Origin: Cedecea sp000277545
GTDB taxonomy: Bacteria; Pseudomonadota; Gammaproteobacteria; Enterobacterales; Enterobacteriaceae
Direction: 5' to 3' (one strand)
Assembly: GCA_050847315.1 (NCBI GenBank)
Contig: CP193791.1
DNA: 64,000 nucleotides
Below the pieces are notes generated by a model. It searched no databases. It was not told the origin of the DNA and saw nothing but the letters and a program-made list of their open reading frames with translations. The position numbers and the translations under genes are program-made. This document shows, piece after piece, positions 33,808-42,117 of this stretch (within the stretch, counting starts at the first letter, position 1; each line of letters begins with the position of its first letter).

Positions 33808-35412
33808 ATGTTAAACCGTATCCGGATCTCGACCACGCTTTTCCTGATTTTGATTGTCTGCGGCGTTTTGCAGATTGGCAGTAATGGCTTGTCTTTTTGG
33901 GCTTTTCGTGACGATTTCCAGAACCTGAAAAGGGTCGAGGTTAGCAATCAGCAGCGCGATGCGTTAACCCAAAGCCGGGCCGCGTTACTGCAGGCCAGCA
34001 ATGCCTTAAACCGGGCGGGTACGCTGACCGCACTCAGCTATCCACCGGACGATATCAAACGCCTGATGGCGGATGCCCGCAGCAGCCTGAAGCAGGCGGA
34101 TATGCTGTTTAACCAGTTCCTCGAGATCCCGCCGAAAGAGGGCGAGGCTGAGACAATGCTGGCCTCGACGAAAGAGAGCTATACGGCGTTCAGAGACGAT
34201 CTCCAGCACCAGGCAACGTGGCTTGAGAACAACCAGCTTTCCGACTTTATGACCGCGCCGGTACAGAAGTCGCAGGGCGTTTTTGATGCGAACTTCAATG
34301 CCTGGCAGCAGAGCATTAATCAGATTGTGCAAACCGCGAGCGGCGACAGCCAGAAAAACTACCATATCTCCGCGGTGATTTTCACCGTGGTGACGATCAT
34401 CGCCGTGGTGCTGTTGCTCGGCTCCCTGGCCTGGTCACGCAAGATGATTGTGCAGCCGCTGGCGATTGTCCGTAGCCACTTTGACAGCATTGCCGCCGGG
34501 GACCTGGCGAAGCCAATTTCGGTCTTCGGGCGCAATGAGATCTCTGAGATATTCGCCAGCCTGAAAAATATGCAGGCGGCGTTAAAAGAGACGGTCAGCC
34601 AGGTGCGCAGCGGCACTCGCTCCATGCACGCCGGTATCGGTGAGATCGCCGCAGGCAACAGCGACCTGTCGGCTCGAACCGAGCAGCAGGCGGCTTCCCT
34701 GGCAGAAACAGCGGCCAGCATGGAGCAGCTCACGGCTACAGTCGGGCAGAACGCCGATAACGCTCGCCAGGCGGCACAGATTTCCCGCAGCGCGGCTGAT
34801 ACCGCGAAGCAGGGCGGGCAGCAGGCAGCAAACGTGGCAAACACCATGCGCGACATCGCGGGCAGCTCGCAGAAAATTAGCGACATTACCAGCGTGATCG
34901 ACGGCATTGCGTTCCAGACCAATATCCTCGCGCTGAACGCGGCGGTAGAAGCGGCGCGTGCGGGGGAGCAGGGGCGTGGTTTTGCGGTGGTTGCCGGGGA
35001 AGTTCGTAACCTGGCCAGCCGCAGCGCACAGGCGGCCAAAGAGATCAAAGTATTAATTGAAGAGTCCGTTGACCGCGTGCAGCAGGGATCGAAGCTGGTC
35101 GATACGGCGGCGACAACGATGGCTGAAATTGTCCGTTCGGTCACCCAGGTGAACGACATTATGGGCGAAATTGCCTCGGCGTCAGATGAGCAGCGCCGTG
35201 GGATTGAGCAAGTCGCTCAGGCTGTCAGCCAGATGGATCAGGTCACGCAGCAAAACGCCGCGCTGGTTGAAGAAGCCGCCAGCGCCACCGATGCGCTGGC
35301 GGGGCAGGCTGAATATCTTTCCGGCGTGGTGGCGGTATTTCACCTGAGCGGTGCCGACGCTGAGCCCGCAGCCAGTGAGTTCGCCGCGACCGGAGAATGG
35401 GTAACATCTTGA
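33808..35412 (+). CDS. tap: Tap-type dipeptide chemoreceptor
   Basis: Chemoreceptor of 534 residues, closest to E. coli Tap (LNRIRISTTLFLILIVCGVLQIG, SFWAFRDDFQNL, ATWLENNQLSDF, RKMIVQPLAIVRSHFDSIAAG). Tap senses dipeptides through the periplasmic binding protein DppA and also pyrimidines. No NWETF tail, like E. coli Tap. Start ATG 33808 has AGAGGGA upstream. It ends 19 bases before cheR. The 3' signalling region shares long identical DNA stretches with tar (for example around 33235-33320 and 34930-35020), suggesting gene conversion. Confidence 0.95.
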   Translation: MLNRIRISTTLFLILIVCGVLQIGSNGLSFWAFRDDFQNLKRVEVSNQQRDALTQSRAALLQASNALNRAGTLTALSYPPDDIKRLMADARSSLKQADMLFNQFLEIPPKEGEAETMLASTKESYTAFRDDLQHQATWLENNQLSDFMTAPVQKSQGVFDANFNAWQQSINQIVQTASGDSQKNYHISAVIFTVVTIIAVVLLLGSLAWSRKMIVQPLAIVRSHFDSIAAGDLAKPISVFGRNEISEIFASLKNMQAALKETVSQVRSGTRSMHAGIGEIAAGNSDLSARTEQQAASLAETAASMEQLTATVGQNADNARQAAQISRSAADTAKQGGQQAANVANTMRDIAGSSQKISDITSVIDGIAFQTNILALNAAVEAARAGEQGRGFAVVAGEVRNLASRSAQAAKEIKVLIEESVDRVQQGSKLVDTAATTMAEIVRSVTQVNDIMGEIASASDEQRRGIEQVAQAVSQMDQVTQQNAALVEEAASATDALAGQAEYLSGVVAVFHLSGADAEPAASEFAATGEWVTS

Positions 35413-35431
35413 AGGGAATAAAGAAGGCGCT

Positions 35432-36298
35432 ATGACATCATCGACGCCCACCGGGCAACAGTCATTAATGCTACAGATGACACAGCGTCTGCCGCTGTCC
35501 GACGCGCATTTTCGTCGGATATGCCAGTTGATCTATCAGCGCGCGGGTATCGTGCTGGCCGACCATAAACGGGACATGGTTTATAACCGTCTGGTTCGCC
35601 GCCTGCGTCTGCTGGGTCTGGATGATTTTGGCCGCTACTTAGGCATGCTGGAGGCCAACTCCAGCAGCGCCGAATGGCAGGCGTTTATCAACTCGCTGAC
35701 CACTAACCTGACCGCTTTTTTTCGCGAAGGACACCATTTCCCTATCCTTGCGGAGCACGCCCGCAAACGCAGCGGGGACTATAAAGTCTGGAGCGCGGCG
35801 GCTTCGACCGGCGAAGAGCCCTATTCCATCGCCATTACCCTGGCGGATGTGCTGGGGGGCGGCGCGGGACGCTGGAAGGTTTTTGCCAGCGATATCGACA
35901 CCCAGGTGCTGGAGAAAGCCCAGAGCGGCGTTTATCGCCAGGAAGAGCTGAAAACGCTTTCGCCGGTACAGATGCAGCGCTATTTCATGCGCGGCACGGG
36001 GCCGCATGAGGGGCTGGTCCGGGTGCGCAGTGAACTGTCGAATCATATTGATTTTGCGCCGATCAACCTGCTGGACAAGCAGGCACCGGTACCGGGGCCA
36101 TTTGACGCCATTTTTTGCCGCAATGTGATGATTTATTTTGATAAACCTACACAGCAGGCGATTTTGCAGCGCTTTGTTCCGCTGCTGAAACCCGGCGGGC
36201 TGCTGTTTGCCGGGCATTCGGAGAACTTCAGTAACCTCAGCCGTGACTTCTGGCTGCGTGGTCAGACGGTCTATGGCCTGAGTAAGGAAAGAACATGA
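35432..36298 (+). CDS. cheR: CheR, chemoreceptor methyltransferase
   Basis: SAM-dependent glutamate methyltransferase of the receptors, 288 residues. N-terminal helical domain (FRRICQLIYQRAGIVLADHKRDMVYNRLVRRLR) and SAM fold (KVWSAAASTGEEPYSIAITL, FDAIFCRNVMIYFDK). Overlaps cheB by four bases. Confidence 0.97.
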   Translation: MTSSTPTGQQSLMLQMTQRLPLSDAHFRRICQLIYQRAGIVLADHKRDMVYNRLVRRLRLLGLDDFGRYLGMLEANSSSAEWQAFINSLTTNLTAFFREGHHFPILAEHARKRSGDYKVWSAAASTGEEPYSIAITLADVLGGGAGRWKVFASDIDTQVLEKAQSGVYRQEELKTLSPVQMQRYFMRGTGPHEGLVRVRSELSNHIDFAPINLLDKQAPVPGPFDAIFCRNVMIYFDKPTQQAILQRFVPLLKPGGLLFAGHSENFSNLSRDFWLRGQTVYGLSKERT

Positions 36299-37344
36299 CG
36301 AAAATACGTGTCTTATCGGTCGATGACTCTGCGCTGATGCGGCAGATAATGACGGAAATTATCAACAGTCATAGCGATATGGAAATGGTTGCTACCGCCC
36401 CGGACCCACTGGTGGCGCGCGATCTGATTAAAAAGTTCAATCCGGATGTGTTAACGCTGGATGTCGAAATGCCGCGAATGGACGGCCTCGACTTCCTGGA
36501 GAAGCTGATGCGCCTGCGGCCCATGCCGGTGGTGATGGTGTCTTCGCTGACCGGCAAAGGGTCGGAAGTGACGCTGCGCGCGCTGGAGCTGGGGGCTATC
36601 GACTTCGTGACCAAGCCGCAGTTGGGCATTCGCGAAGGGATGCTGGCCTACAGCGAAATGATTGCTGAAAAGGTGAGAACCGCCGCCAGGGCTAAGATTG
36701 CCGCACATGCGCCAGCCACCGTGCCTGCGACGCTGAAGGCCGGGCCGCTGCTTAGCTCGGAAAAGTTGATTGCCATTGGGGCTTCAACCGGCGGCACCGA
36801 AGCGATTCGCCATGTGCTGCAGCCGCTGCCGCTTTCCAGCCCGGCGCTGTTGATTACCCAGCATATGCCGCCGGGTTTCACCCGTTCGTTCGCCGAGCGG
36901 CTGAACAAGCTGTGCCAGATCAGCGTTAAAGAGGCCGAAGACGGCGAGCGCGTACTGCCGGGCCATGCCTATATCGCCCCGGGTGATAAGCACATGGAGC
37001 TGGCGCGCAGCGGCGCAAACTATCAAATCAAATTACATGACGGCCCACCCGTGAACCGGCATCGCCCGGCCGTGGATGTGCTGTTCCATTCGGTGGCGAA
37101 ACACGCGGGGCGTAACGCCGTGGGCGTGATCCTCACCGGGATGGGTAATGACGGTGCCGCCGGGATGCTGGCGATGCACCAGGCAGGGGCGTGGACCATC
37201 GCCCAAAACGAAGCAAGTTGTGTGGTGTTCGGCATGCCGCGTGAGGCCATCAATTCCGGTGGCGTCAGCGAAGTGGTCGATTTAAGCCAGGTTAGCCAGC
37301 AGATGCTGGCGAAAATTAGTGCCGGACAGGCAATACGTATTTAA
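36295..37344 (+). CDS. cheB: CheB, chemoreceptor methylesterase/deamidase
   Basis: 349 residues: receiver domain with phospho-acceptor Asp in LTLDVEMPRMDG, linker, and methylesterase domain with catalytic Ser in GASTGGTEA, His in ITQHMPPGFT and Asp in GMGNDGAAGM. Reverses CheR and is activated by CheA. Starts within the end of cheR. Confidence 0.97.
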   Translation: MTKIRVLSVDDSALMRQIMTEIINSHSDMEMVATAPDPLVARDLIKKFNPDVLTLDVEMPRMDGLDFLEKLMRLRPMPVVMVSSLTGKGSEVTLRALELGAIDFVTKPQLGIREGMLAYSEMIAEKVRTAARAKIAAHAPATVPATLKAGPLLSSEKLIAIGASTGGTEAIRHVLQPLPLSSPALLITQHMPPGFTRSFAERLNKLCQISVKEAEDGERVLPGHAYIAPGDKHMELARSGANYQIKLHDGPPVNRHRPAVDVLFHSVAKHAGRNAVGVILTGMGNDGAAGMLAMHQAGAWTIAQNEASCVVFGMPREAINSGGVSEVVDLSQVSQQMLAKISAGQAIRI

Positions 37345-37363
37345 CTGAAGGAGCCCGGATTTT

Positions 37364-37753
37364 ATGGCGGACAAAGAACTCAAGTTTCTGGTCGTAGACG
37401 ACTTTTCAACCATGCGCCGCATCGTGCGTAACCTGCTTAAAGAGCTGGGTTTTAATAACGTTGAAGAAGCGGAAGACGGCGTAGACGCGCTGAACAAACT
37501 GCAGGCCGGTGGTTTCGGCTTTGTGATTTCCGACTGGAACATGCCGAACATGGACGGTCTGGAGCTGCTGAAAACCATTCGTGCCGACGGCGCGATGTCA
37601 GCGATGCCGGTGCTGATGGTTACGGCAGAAGCCAAAAAAGAAAACATTATTGCAGCCGCACAGGCCGGGGCAAGCGGCTACGTCGTTAAGCCATTCACTG
37701 CGGCAACACTGGAAGAGAAACTGGGCAAAATTTTCGAAAAGCTCGGCATGTAA
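37364..37753 (+). CDS. cheY: CheY, flagellar switch response regulator
   Basis: Single receiver domain of 129 residues: DD at 12-13, phospho-acceptor Asp57 (VISDWNMPNMDG), Thr in LMVTAEA and Lys in YVVKPFT. CheY-P binds FliM and switches rotation. Good AAGGAG before the ATG. Confidence 0.98.
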   Translation: MADKELKFLVVDDFSTMRRIVRNLLKELGFNNVEEAEDGVDALNKLQAGGFGFVISDWNMPNMDGLELLKTIRADGAMSAMPVLMVTAEAKKENIIAAAQAGASGYVVKPFTAATLEEKLGKIFEKLGM

Positions 37754-37763
37754 GGAGGCGCAA

Positions 37764-38414
37764 ATGCACTCATCAACAAACCCGGCAACAGAGATACACG
37801 AGCATTCACCAACCGATATCATTGCACGTATCGGCAGCCTGACCCGCATGCTGCGCGACAGCCTGCGTGAGCTGGGGCTCGACCAGGCCATTGCTGAAGC
37901 GGCTGAAGCTATTCCTGATGCCCGCGATCGCCTGGACTATGTCGTGCAGATGACCGCGCAGGCCGCCGAGCGCGCCCTGAACTGCGTGGAGCTGTCTCAG
38001 CCTCACCAGAACCAGCTGGAAAGCGAAGCGAAAGCGCTGAGCGGCCGCTGGGATGCATGGTTTGAAAATCCGATCGAGCTGAAAGATGCGCGCGAACTGG
38101 TGACTGACACCCGCAGCTACCTGTCAGGCGTTCCGGAACACACCAGCTTCACCAACGCCCAACTGCTGGAAATCATGATGGCGCAGGATTTCCAGGACCT
38201 TACCGGCCAGGTTATCAAGCGCATGATGGACGTTATCCAGGAGATCGAGCGCCAGCTGTTGATGGTGCTGCTGGAAAACATGCCGGAGCCGGACGCTCGC
38301 GCCAAGCGCGTGAACGAAGGCTTGCTGAACGGCCCGCAGCTTGATGCTTCTGCCGCCGGCGTGGTGGCAAGTCAGGATCAGGTTGATGATTTGCTGGACA
38401 GCTTAGGCTTTTAA
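37764..38414 (+). CDS. cheZ: CheZ, CheY-P phosphatase
   Basis: 216 residues, all-helical; catalytic region LMAQDFQDLTGQVIKRMMDVI contains the active Gln, and the C-terminal CheY-binding peptide (QDQVDDLLDSLGF) is intact. ATG at 37764 follows AAGGAGG. Last gene of the receptor-che operon; a terminator follows and then the inserted dGTPase pair. Confidence 0.97.
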   Translation: MHSSTNPATEIHEHSPTDIIARIGSLTRMLRDSLRELGLDQAIAEAAEAIPDARDRLDYVVQMTAQAAERALNCVELSQPHQNQLESEAKALSGRWDAWFENPIELKDARELVTDTRSYLSGVPEHTSFTNAQLLEIMMAQDFQDLTGQVIKRMMDVIQEIERQLLMVLLENMPEPDARAKRVNEGLLNGPQLDASAAGVVASQDQVDDLLDSLGF

Positions 38415-38419
38415 ATTAT

Positions 38420-38457
38420 TAGCCACTCTGTCATGGGCGGGGTGGCTATTATTTTTT
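38420..38457 (+). terminator. Terminator after cheZ
   Basis: Stem TAGCCACTC / GGGTGGCTA (one G-T pair), 10-base loop, then T6. It overlaps the last codons of the leftward nucleotidyltransferase gene, so insert and che operon share this boundary. Confidence 0.8.
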
Positions 38458-39222
38458 GCTTAGATGATATTGTCTAAGTGTAAAAGCATTTTGATCATTA
38501 AGACACGAAAGATCATTATAAAGTTTTAATACATACTCTTTCACTATTGTCTGTTGTTTATAATGGGCCTGTTCATATTCAATAATGTCATTGATGTTAC
38601 TTTTCTGCAGTCTTTCATGTAAAAAGTCACAAAGTTTAGGTCCCAGGCTTACAACATCCTTGATGTATATTGTTCTCAGTATTTTAACCATTGAACCAAT
38701 CGTGTTTGGATTGTCAGTTAAAACAACATCAAGATGACGGTTCATTAGATTGCTAAGATAATCATCTTCAGCAATGATTTCATTTTTAGCAACGTCATAA
38801 ATAATAGCATCCCAGGACATGAGTGTTGTTTTTAACAAGCTATTAATATCTTCAAGTGAAATGTGCTTGTTTTTGAATGCCCATGTATCTTCGAGACACC
38901 AGATATCAAAATCATGCTGGGAATAATGGAAGCGAAAACCACCAAATTTATTCTCAATCGGGTTGGTTATGCCTATATGGAACAGCGTGTTTTGTAGCGC
39001 CTGTCGTGACCCCTCGTAAACCAGGTCAATGTCTGAAGAAAAACCCTCAGTCCCGTAAAGACCAAGATCTCGTATCATGCCGCCAAAAATGTAGACATGA
39101 GCATGCTCAGCCAGCGAATGAATGAGCTCGCTGGCGATTTGATTGCTTGCCGCGTCTGACGTGAAGTAGTTTTTTACACGCTGACGCAGGATTCCGTTAC
39201 TGTTGACGATGTTCATACTCAT
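38449..39222 (-). CDS. Nucleotidyltransferase of the Pol-beta/CCA-enzyme fold, partner of the dGTPase
   Basis: 257 residues, not matched to any named enterobacterial gene. It has the hallmarks of a polymerase-beta-like nucleotidyltransferase close to the CCA/poly(A) head domain: IFGGMIRDLGL (GG at 47-48, RD at 51-52), catalytic DIDLV (Asp64, Asp66) and a third acidic site in HDFDIW (Asp104/Asp106). The rest is helical and AT-rich. No signal or membrane segment. The gene overlaps the end of the upstream dGTPase gene by 26 bases, so they are translated together. Substrate (nucleotide, tRNA or protein) unknown. ATG at 39216 is an alternative start. Confidence 0.75.
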   Translation of the reverse strand: MSMNIVNSNGILRQRVKNYFTSDAASNQIASELIHSLAEHAHVYIFGGMIRDLGLYGTEGFSSDIDLVYEGSRQALQNTLFHIGITNPIENKFGGFRFHYSQHDFDIWCLEDTWAFKNKHISLEDINSLLKTTLMSWDAIIYDVAKNEIIAEDDYLSNLMNRHLDVVLTDNPNTIGSMVKILRTIYIKDVVSLGPKLCDFLHERLQKSNINDIIEYEQAHYKQQTIVKEYVLKLYNDLSCLNDQNAFTLRQYHLSKK

Positions 39223-40702
39223 ACAGTGATTTTAGCTCATCGTGCAGGGCAATCAAATAGCTATCGGTCATGCCTGAAATTGCATCGGCCAGAAGCTGAG
39301 CTTCTCTGTAGAGCTGTGGAAGAGGGTTTGAGTCATCTTTTTGTTCAAAAATTCTTCGATAGTTTTCTGATATCCGTCCATAGGCATATTTTCCGAACGG
39401 TGTCGAAGAGGCAAATTCTTCCCTTGGCGGTAGATCGTTGTTTGCGACAGTTTGTTCTTTCTCCTTCTCTTCATCGGTTTTGTGCCCATGAATACCAACC
39501 CATAGCATGCTCATCAGCTCTTTAATGTAGTTTGAACCTTTCAGTTCGAGTTTGAGTACACTGGGGTGGCGATATCCTCGAGTTTGATCGAACTTTTTTA
39601 ATGCCTTACACAAATTTTTTCCCTTACTTATGGATATTAAATTAGCAATGTCACACTCGGTAGAAAGAAACTTATTTTTATTTGAAGTAAATGCATCAAC
39701 AGCAGCGGTGACCAATTTATAAATAGCCCTTACTCTGAACATTTGCATACTGGTATCATTCAGTTCAGAAGGGGAGAGTTTTAATTTTTTGTCGGAAAAT
39801 ATTTTATTTTTCTCTTTGCTATAATCAATGACATCGGAAATTATATTGTTTTCAGGCTCAGGGTTTTCCTCATCCCAACACGTAAGGAAATCCATTAAGT
39901 CATGAAATGATGCCAATCCCTTTTTGACAATGTCTTCCGCATCCAGAATGGAATAAGCGATATCATCACAGGCTTCCATAATATAAGTAAAGGGGTGGCG
40001 AATGCCTTCTTGTAATCCTGTTTCTTCCCAGACTTCTTTGACGATATTCTCTTCAGAATAGAAATAGCCGTGTTTTTTCCAGATTCCTTTATCAGCAGAA
40101 TAACTTGAGCGAGGGTATTTGATTAATGATGCAAGTGTAGCGTAGGTTAAATTTAGACCATAAGTGTCGTTCAAAATCTGCAATTTTGTCACTAACCTGA
40201 ATGTTTGAGCGTTCCCGTCAAATAAACGGAAGTCATCATAAAACGGTGCATTGGCATTCGTTTCCTTATCAATCATCCGGGTAAACCATTCTTGCATTGC
40301 CGTTTCGCCCTGATGGCCAAAGGGCGGATTACCCAGGTCGTGGGCCAGGCCGATAGCGGCAAGCAGAGCAGGCACGTCCCGCTGAAGCTGGCATGAAACA
40401 GGTAAATCATCAAATACCTTCTCTCGAAACTCGAAAGCCAGTCGAACACCAATACTGCGGGCGAGATTGGCCACTTCATGAGAATGAGTCAGTCGAGTGC
40501 GAACGCTGTCATTTTGATCCAGGGGGAATACTTGAGTTTTATCTGCAAGCCTTCGGGTTGGAGCCGCAAATAGAATGCGGTCATAATCCCGTTCAATTTC
40601 TTGACGCCCCCCAGAGGTGTTGGAAAACGCGCTATTTTTAGTAGTTTTTTGTTCGTGTTTATCTTTACGCCTTTGGTCGTTAAGTAACATACTCCACTGC
40701 AT
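39197..40702 (-). CDS. dGTPase (Dgt-family HD phosphohydrolase), probable defence effector
   Basis: 501 residues, the length of E. coli Dgt. HD-domain metal ligands are in place: His73 (RTRLTHSHEV), His121-Asp122 (HDLGNPPFGH) and Asp246/247 (EACDDIAYS); catalytic His130 and Glu133 of GHQGE match E. coli His126/Glu129. GNAQ and the C-terminal ISGMTD motif are also kept. It should hydrolyse dGTP to deoxyguanosine and triphosphate. The start at 40702 has AAGGA upstream; a longer frame to 40783 lacks support. It is AT-rich, reversed relative to cheZ and flhB, and coupled to a nucleotidyltransferase. dGTPases are known antiphage effectors in other systems; that role here is inference. Confidence 0.88.
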   Translation of the reverse strand: MQWSMLLNDQRRKDKHEQKTTKNSAFSNTSGGRQEIERDYDRILFAAPTRRLADKTQVFPLDQNDSVRTRLTHSHEVANLARSIGVRLAFEFREKVFDDLPVSCQLQRDVPALLAAIGLAHDLGNPPFGHQGETAMQEWFTRMIDKETNANAPFYDDFRLFDGNAQTFRLVTKLQILNDTYGLNLTYATLASLIKYPRSSYSADKGIWKKHGYFYSEENIVKEVWEETGLQEGIRHPFTYIMEACDDIAYSILDAEDIVKKGLASFHDLMDFLTCWDEENPEPENNIISDVIDYSKEKNKIFSDKKLKLSPSELNDTSMQMFRVRAIYKLVTAAVDAFTSNKNKFLSTECDIANLISISKGKNLCKALKKFDQTRGYRHPSVLKLELKGSNYIKELMSMLWVGIHGHKTDEEKEKEQTVANNDLPPREEFASSTPFGKYAYGRISENYRRIFEQKDDSNPLPQLYREAQLLADAISGMTDSYLIALHDELKSLYEYEHRQQ

Positions 40703-40965
40703 AATATATCCTTTGTATTTGTATGGTTTATATCGCATTGAAGATACATGGAAAGACGACGAGGCACTATGCTGCAATGACACCGATTTTTAATCTTTCG
40801 AGGGATCTCGCATTTCATCTTGCAATGAGAATGAAAAATTACGGCTTCCTTCGCTCAGTACCCGTTAACGTCAAAATAAACGTACAAAAACGTTTGTAAT
40901 TCCTCTATTAGCCCAACCGTGCTCTGGCATGCTGTCCTTGAAAATGCGGCCACGAGATTGTTGCG

Positions 40966-42117
40966 GTGTCTGAAGATAGCGATCAGGAAAAAACAGAAGC
41001 CCCCACGGCCCACCGACTTGAAAAGGCGCGTGAAGAGGGGCAGATCCCGCGTTCCCGTGAACTGACTTCCCTGCTGATGTTATTGGTAGGGCTGTGCATT
41101 ATCTGGATGGGCGGGGCGTCGCTGGGCAAGATGCTCGGTGCCATGCTGTCTGATGGCCTGCACTTCGACCACAAAATCATCAACGACCCCAGCCTGATTG
41201 TGAATCAGATCAGCCATTTGATTAAGCTTGCCGTGATGGCGCTGCTGCCGCTGATCTCCGGCCTGGTTATTGTCGCGATAGCCGCGCCGATGCTGCTGGG
41301 GGGCGTGAACTTTAGCGCCAAGTCGATCAAGTTTAATCTCGGCAAGCTCAACCCGATTGCCGGCATTAAGCGGATGTTTTCTATGCAGACGGCAGCGGAG
41401 TTACTCAAGGCGCTGCTGAAAGCGGTGCTGGTGGGCTGCGTGGCTGCCTGGTATTTGTGGCACAACTGGCCGGCGATGATGCGCCTGATGAGTGAGTCCC
41501 CGGTTACTGCCCTTGCCAGCGCGCTCAACATGGTGGCGCTTTGCGCCCTGCTGGTGATTCTGGGCCTTATCCCGATGGTGGGATTTGACGTCTTCTTCCA
41601 GATTTACAGCCACATTAAAAAGTTACGCATGACTCGCCAGGATATTCGTGACGAGTACAAACAGAATGAGGGCGACCCGCACATTAAAGGGCGTATTCGC
41701 CAGCAGCAAAGAGCGATTGCGCGCCGCCGCATGATGGCCGATGTGCCAAAAGCTGACGTTATCGTGACCAACCCGACCCACTATGCGGTGGCTCTGCAGT
41801 ACGACGAAAACAAAATGAGCGCGCCTAAAGTCCTGGCGAAAGGTGCCGGGCTGATCGCTCAGCGCATTAAAGAAATTGGCAATGAAAACCGCATCCCGAT
41901 GCTGGAAGCCCCCCCGCTGGCGCGTGCGCTGTACCGACATGCGGAAATTGGGCAGCAGATCCCCGGCCAGCTTTATTCTGCCGTGGCGGAAGTGCTGGCC
42001 TGGGTCTGGCAGCTGCGCCGCTGGCGCGTGGCGGGCGGCTTAATTCCGAAGAAACCTGAAAATCTGCCGGTGCCTGAGGCGCTGGACTTTGCAAACGAGA
42101 AGGACTCCGATGGCTAA
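40966..42117 (+). CDS. flhB: FlhB, flagellar export switch protein
   Basis: Type III export gate component that sets substrate switching. 383 residues, four spans, cytoplasmic domain with the self-cleaving NPTH motif (VIVTNPTHYAVAL). GTG start, as fits E. coli alignment (SEDSDQEKTEAPTAHRLEKAREEG). The 263-base gap upstream (40703-40965) holds both its class 2 promoter and the leftward promoter of the dGTPase pair; no confident boxes were read. Overlaps flhA by eight bases. Confidence 0.96.
   Translation: MSEDSDQEKTEAPTAHRLEKAREEGQIPRSRELTSLLMLLVGLCIIWMGGASLGKMLGAMLSDGLHFDHKIINDPSLIVNQISHLIKLAVMALLPLISGLVIVAIAAPMLLGGVNFSAKSIKFNLGKLNPIAGIKRMFSMQTAAELLKALLKAVLVGCVAAWYLWHNWPAMMRLMSESPVTALASALNMVALCALLVILGLIPMVGFDVFFQIYSHIKKLRMTRQDIRDEYKQNEGDPHIKGRIRQQQRAIARRRMMADVPKADVIVTNPTHYAVALQYDENKMSAPKVLAKGAGLIAQRIKEIGNENRIPMLEAPPLARALYRHAEIGQQIPGQLYSAVAEVLAWVWQLRRWRVAGGLIPKKPENLPVPEALDFANEKDSDG

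Noticed and set aside
38449..40965. Possible retron (reverse transcriptase plus effector) at the dGTPase locus
   Set aside because: No reverse transcriptase is present; the second gene is a nucleotidyltransferase and the upstream 260 bases show no msr/msd-like long hairpin.
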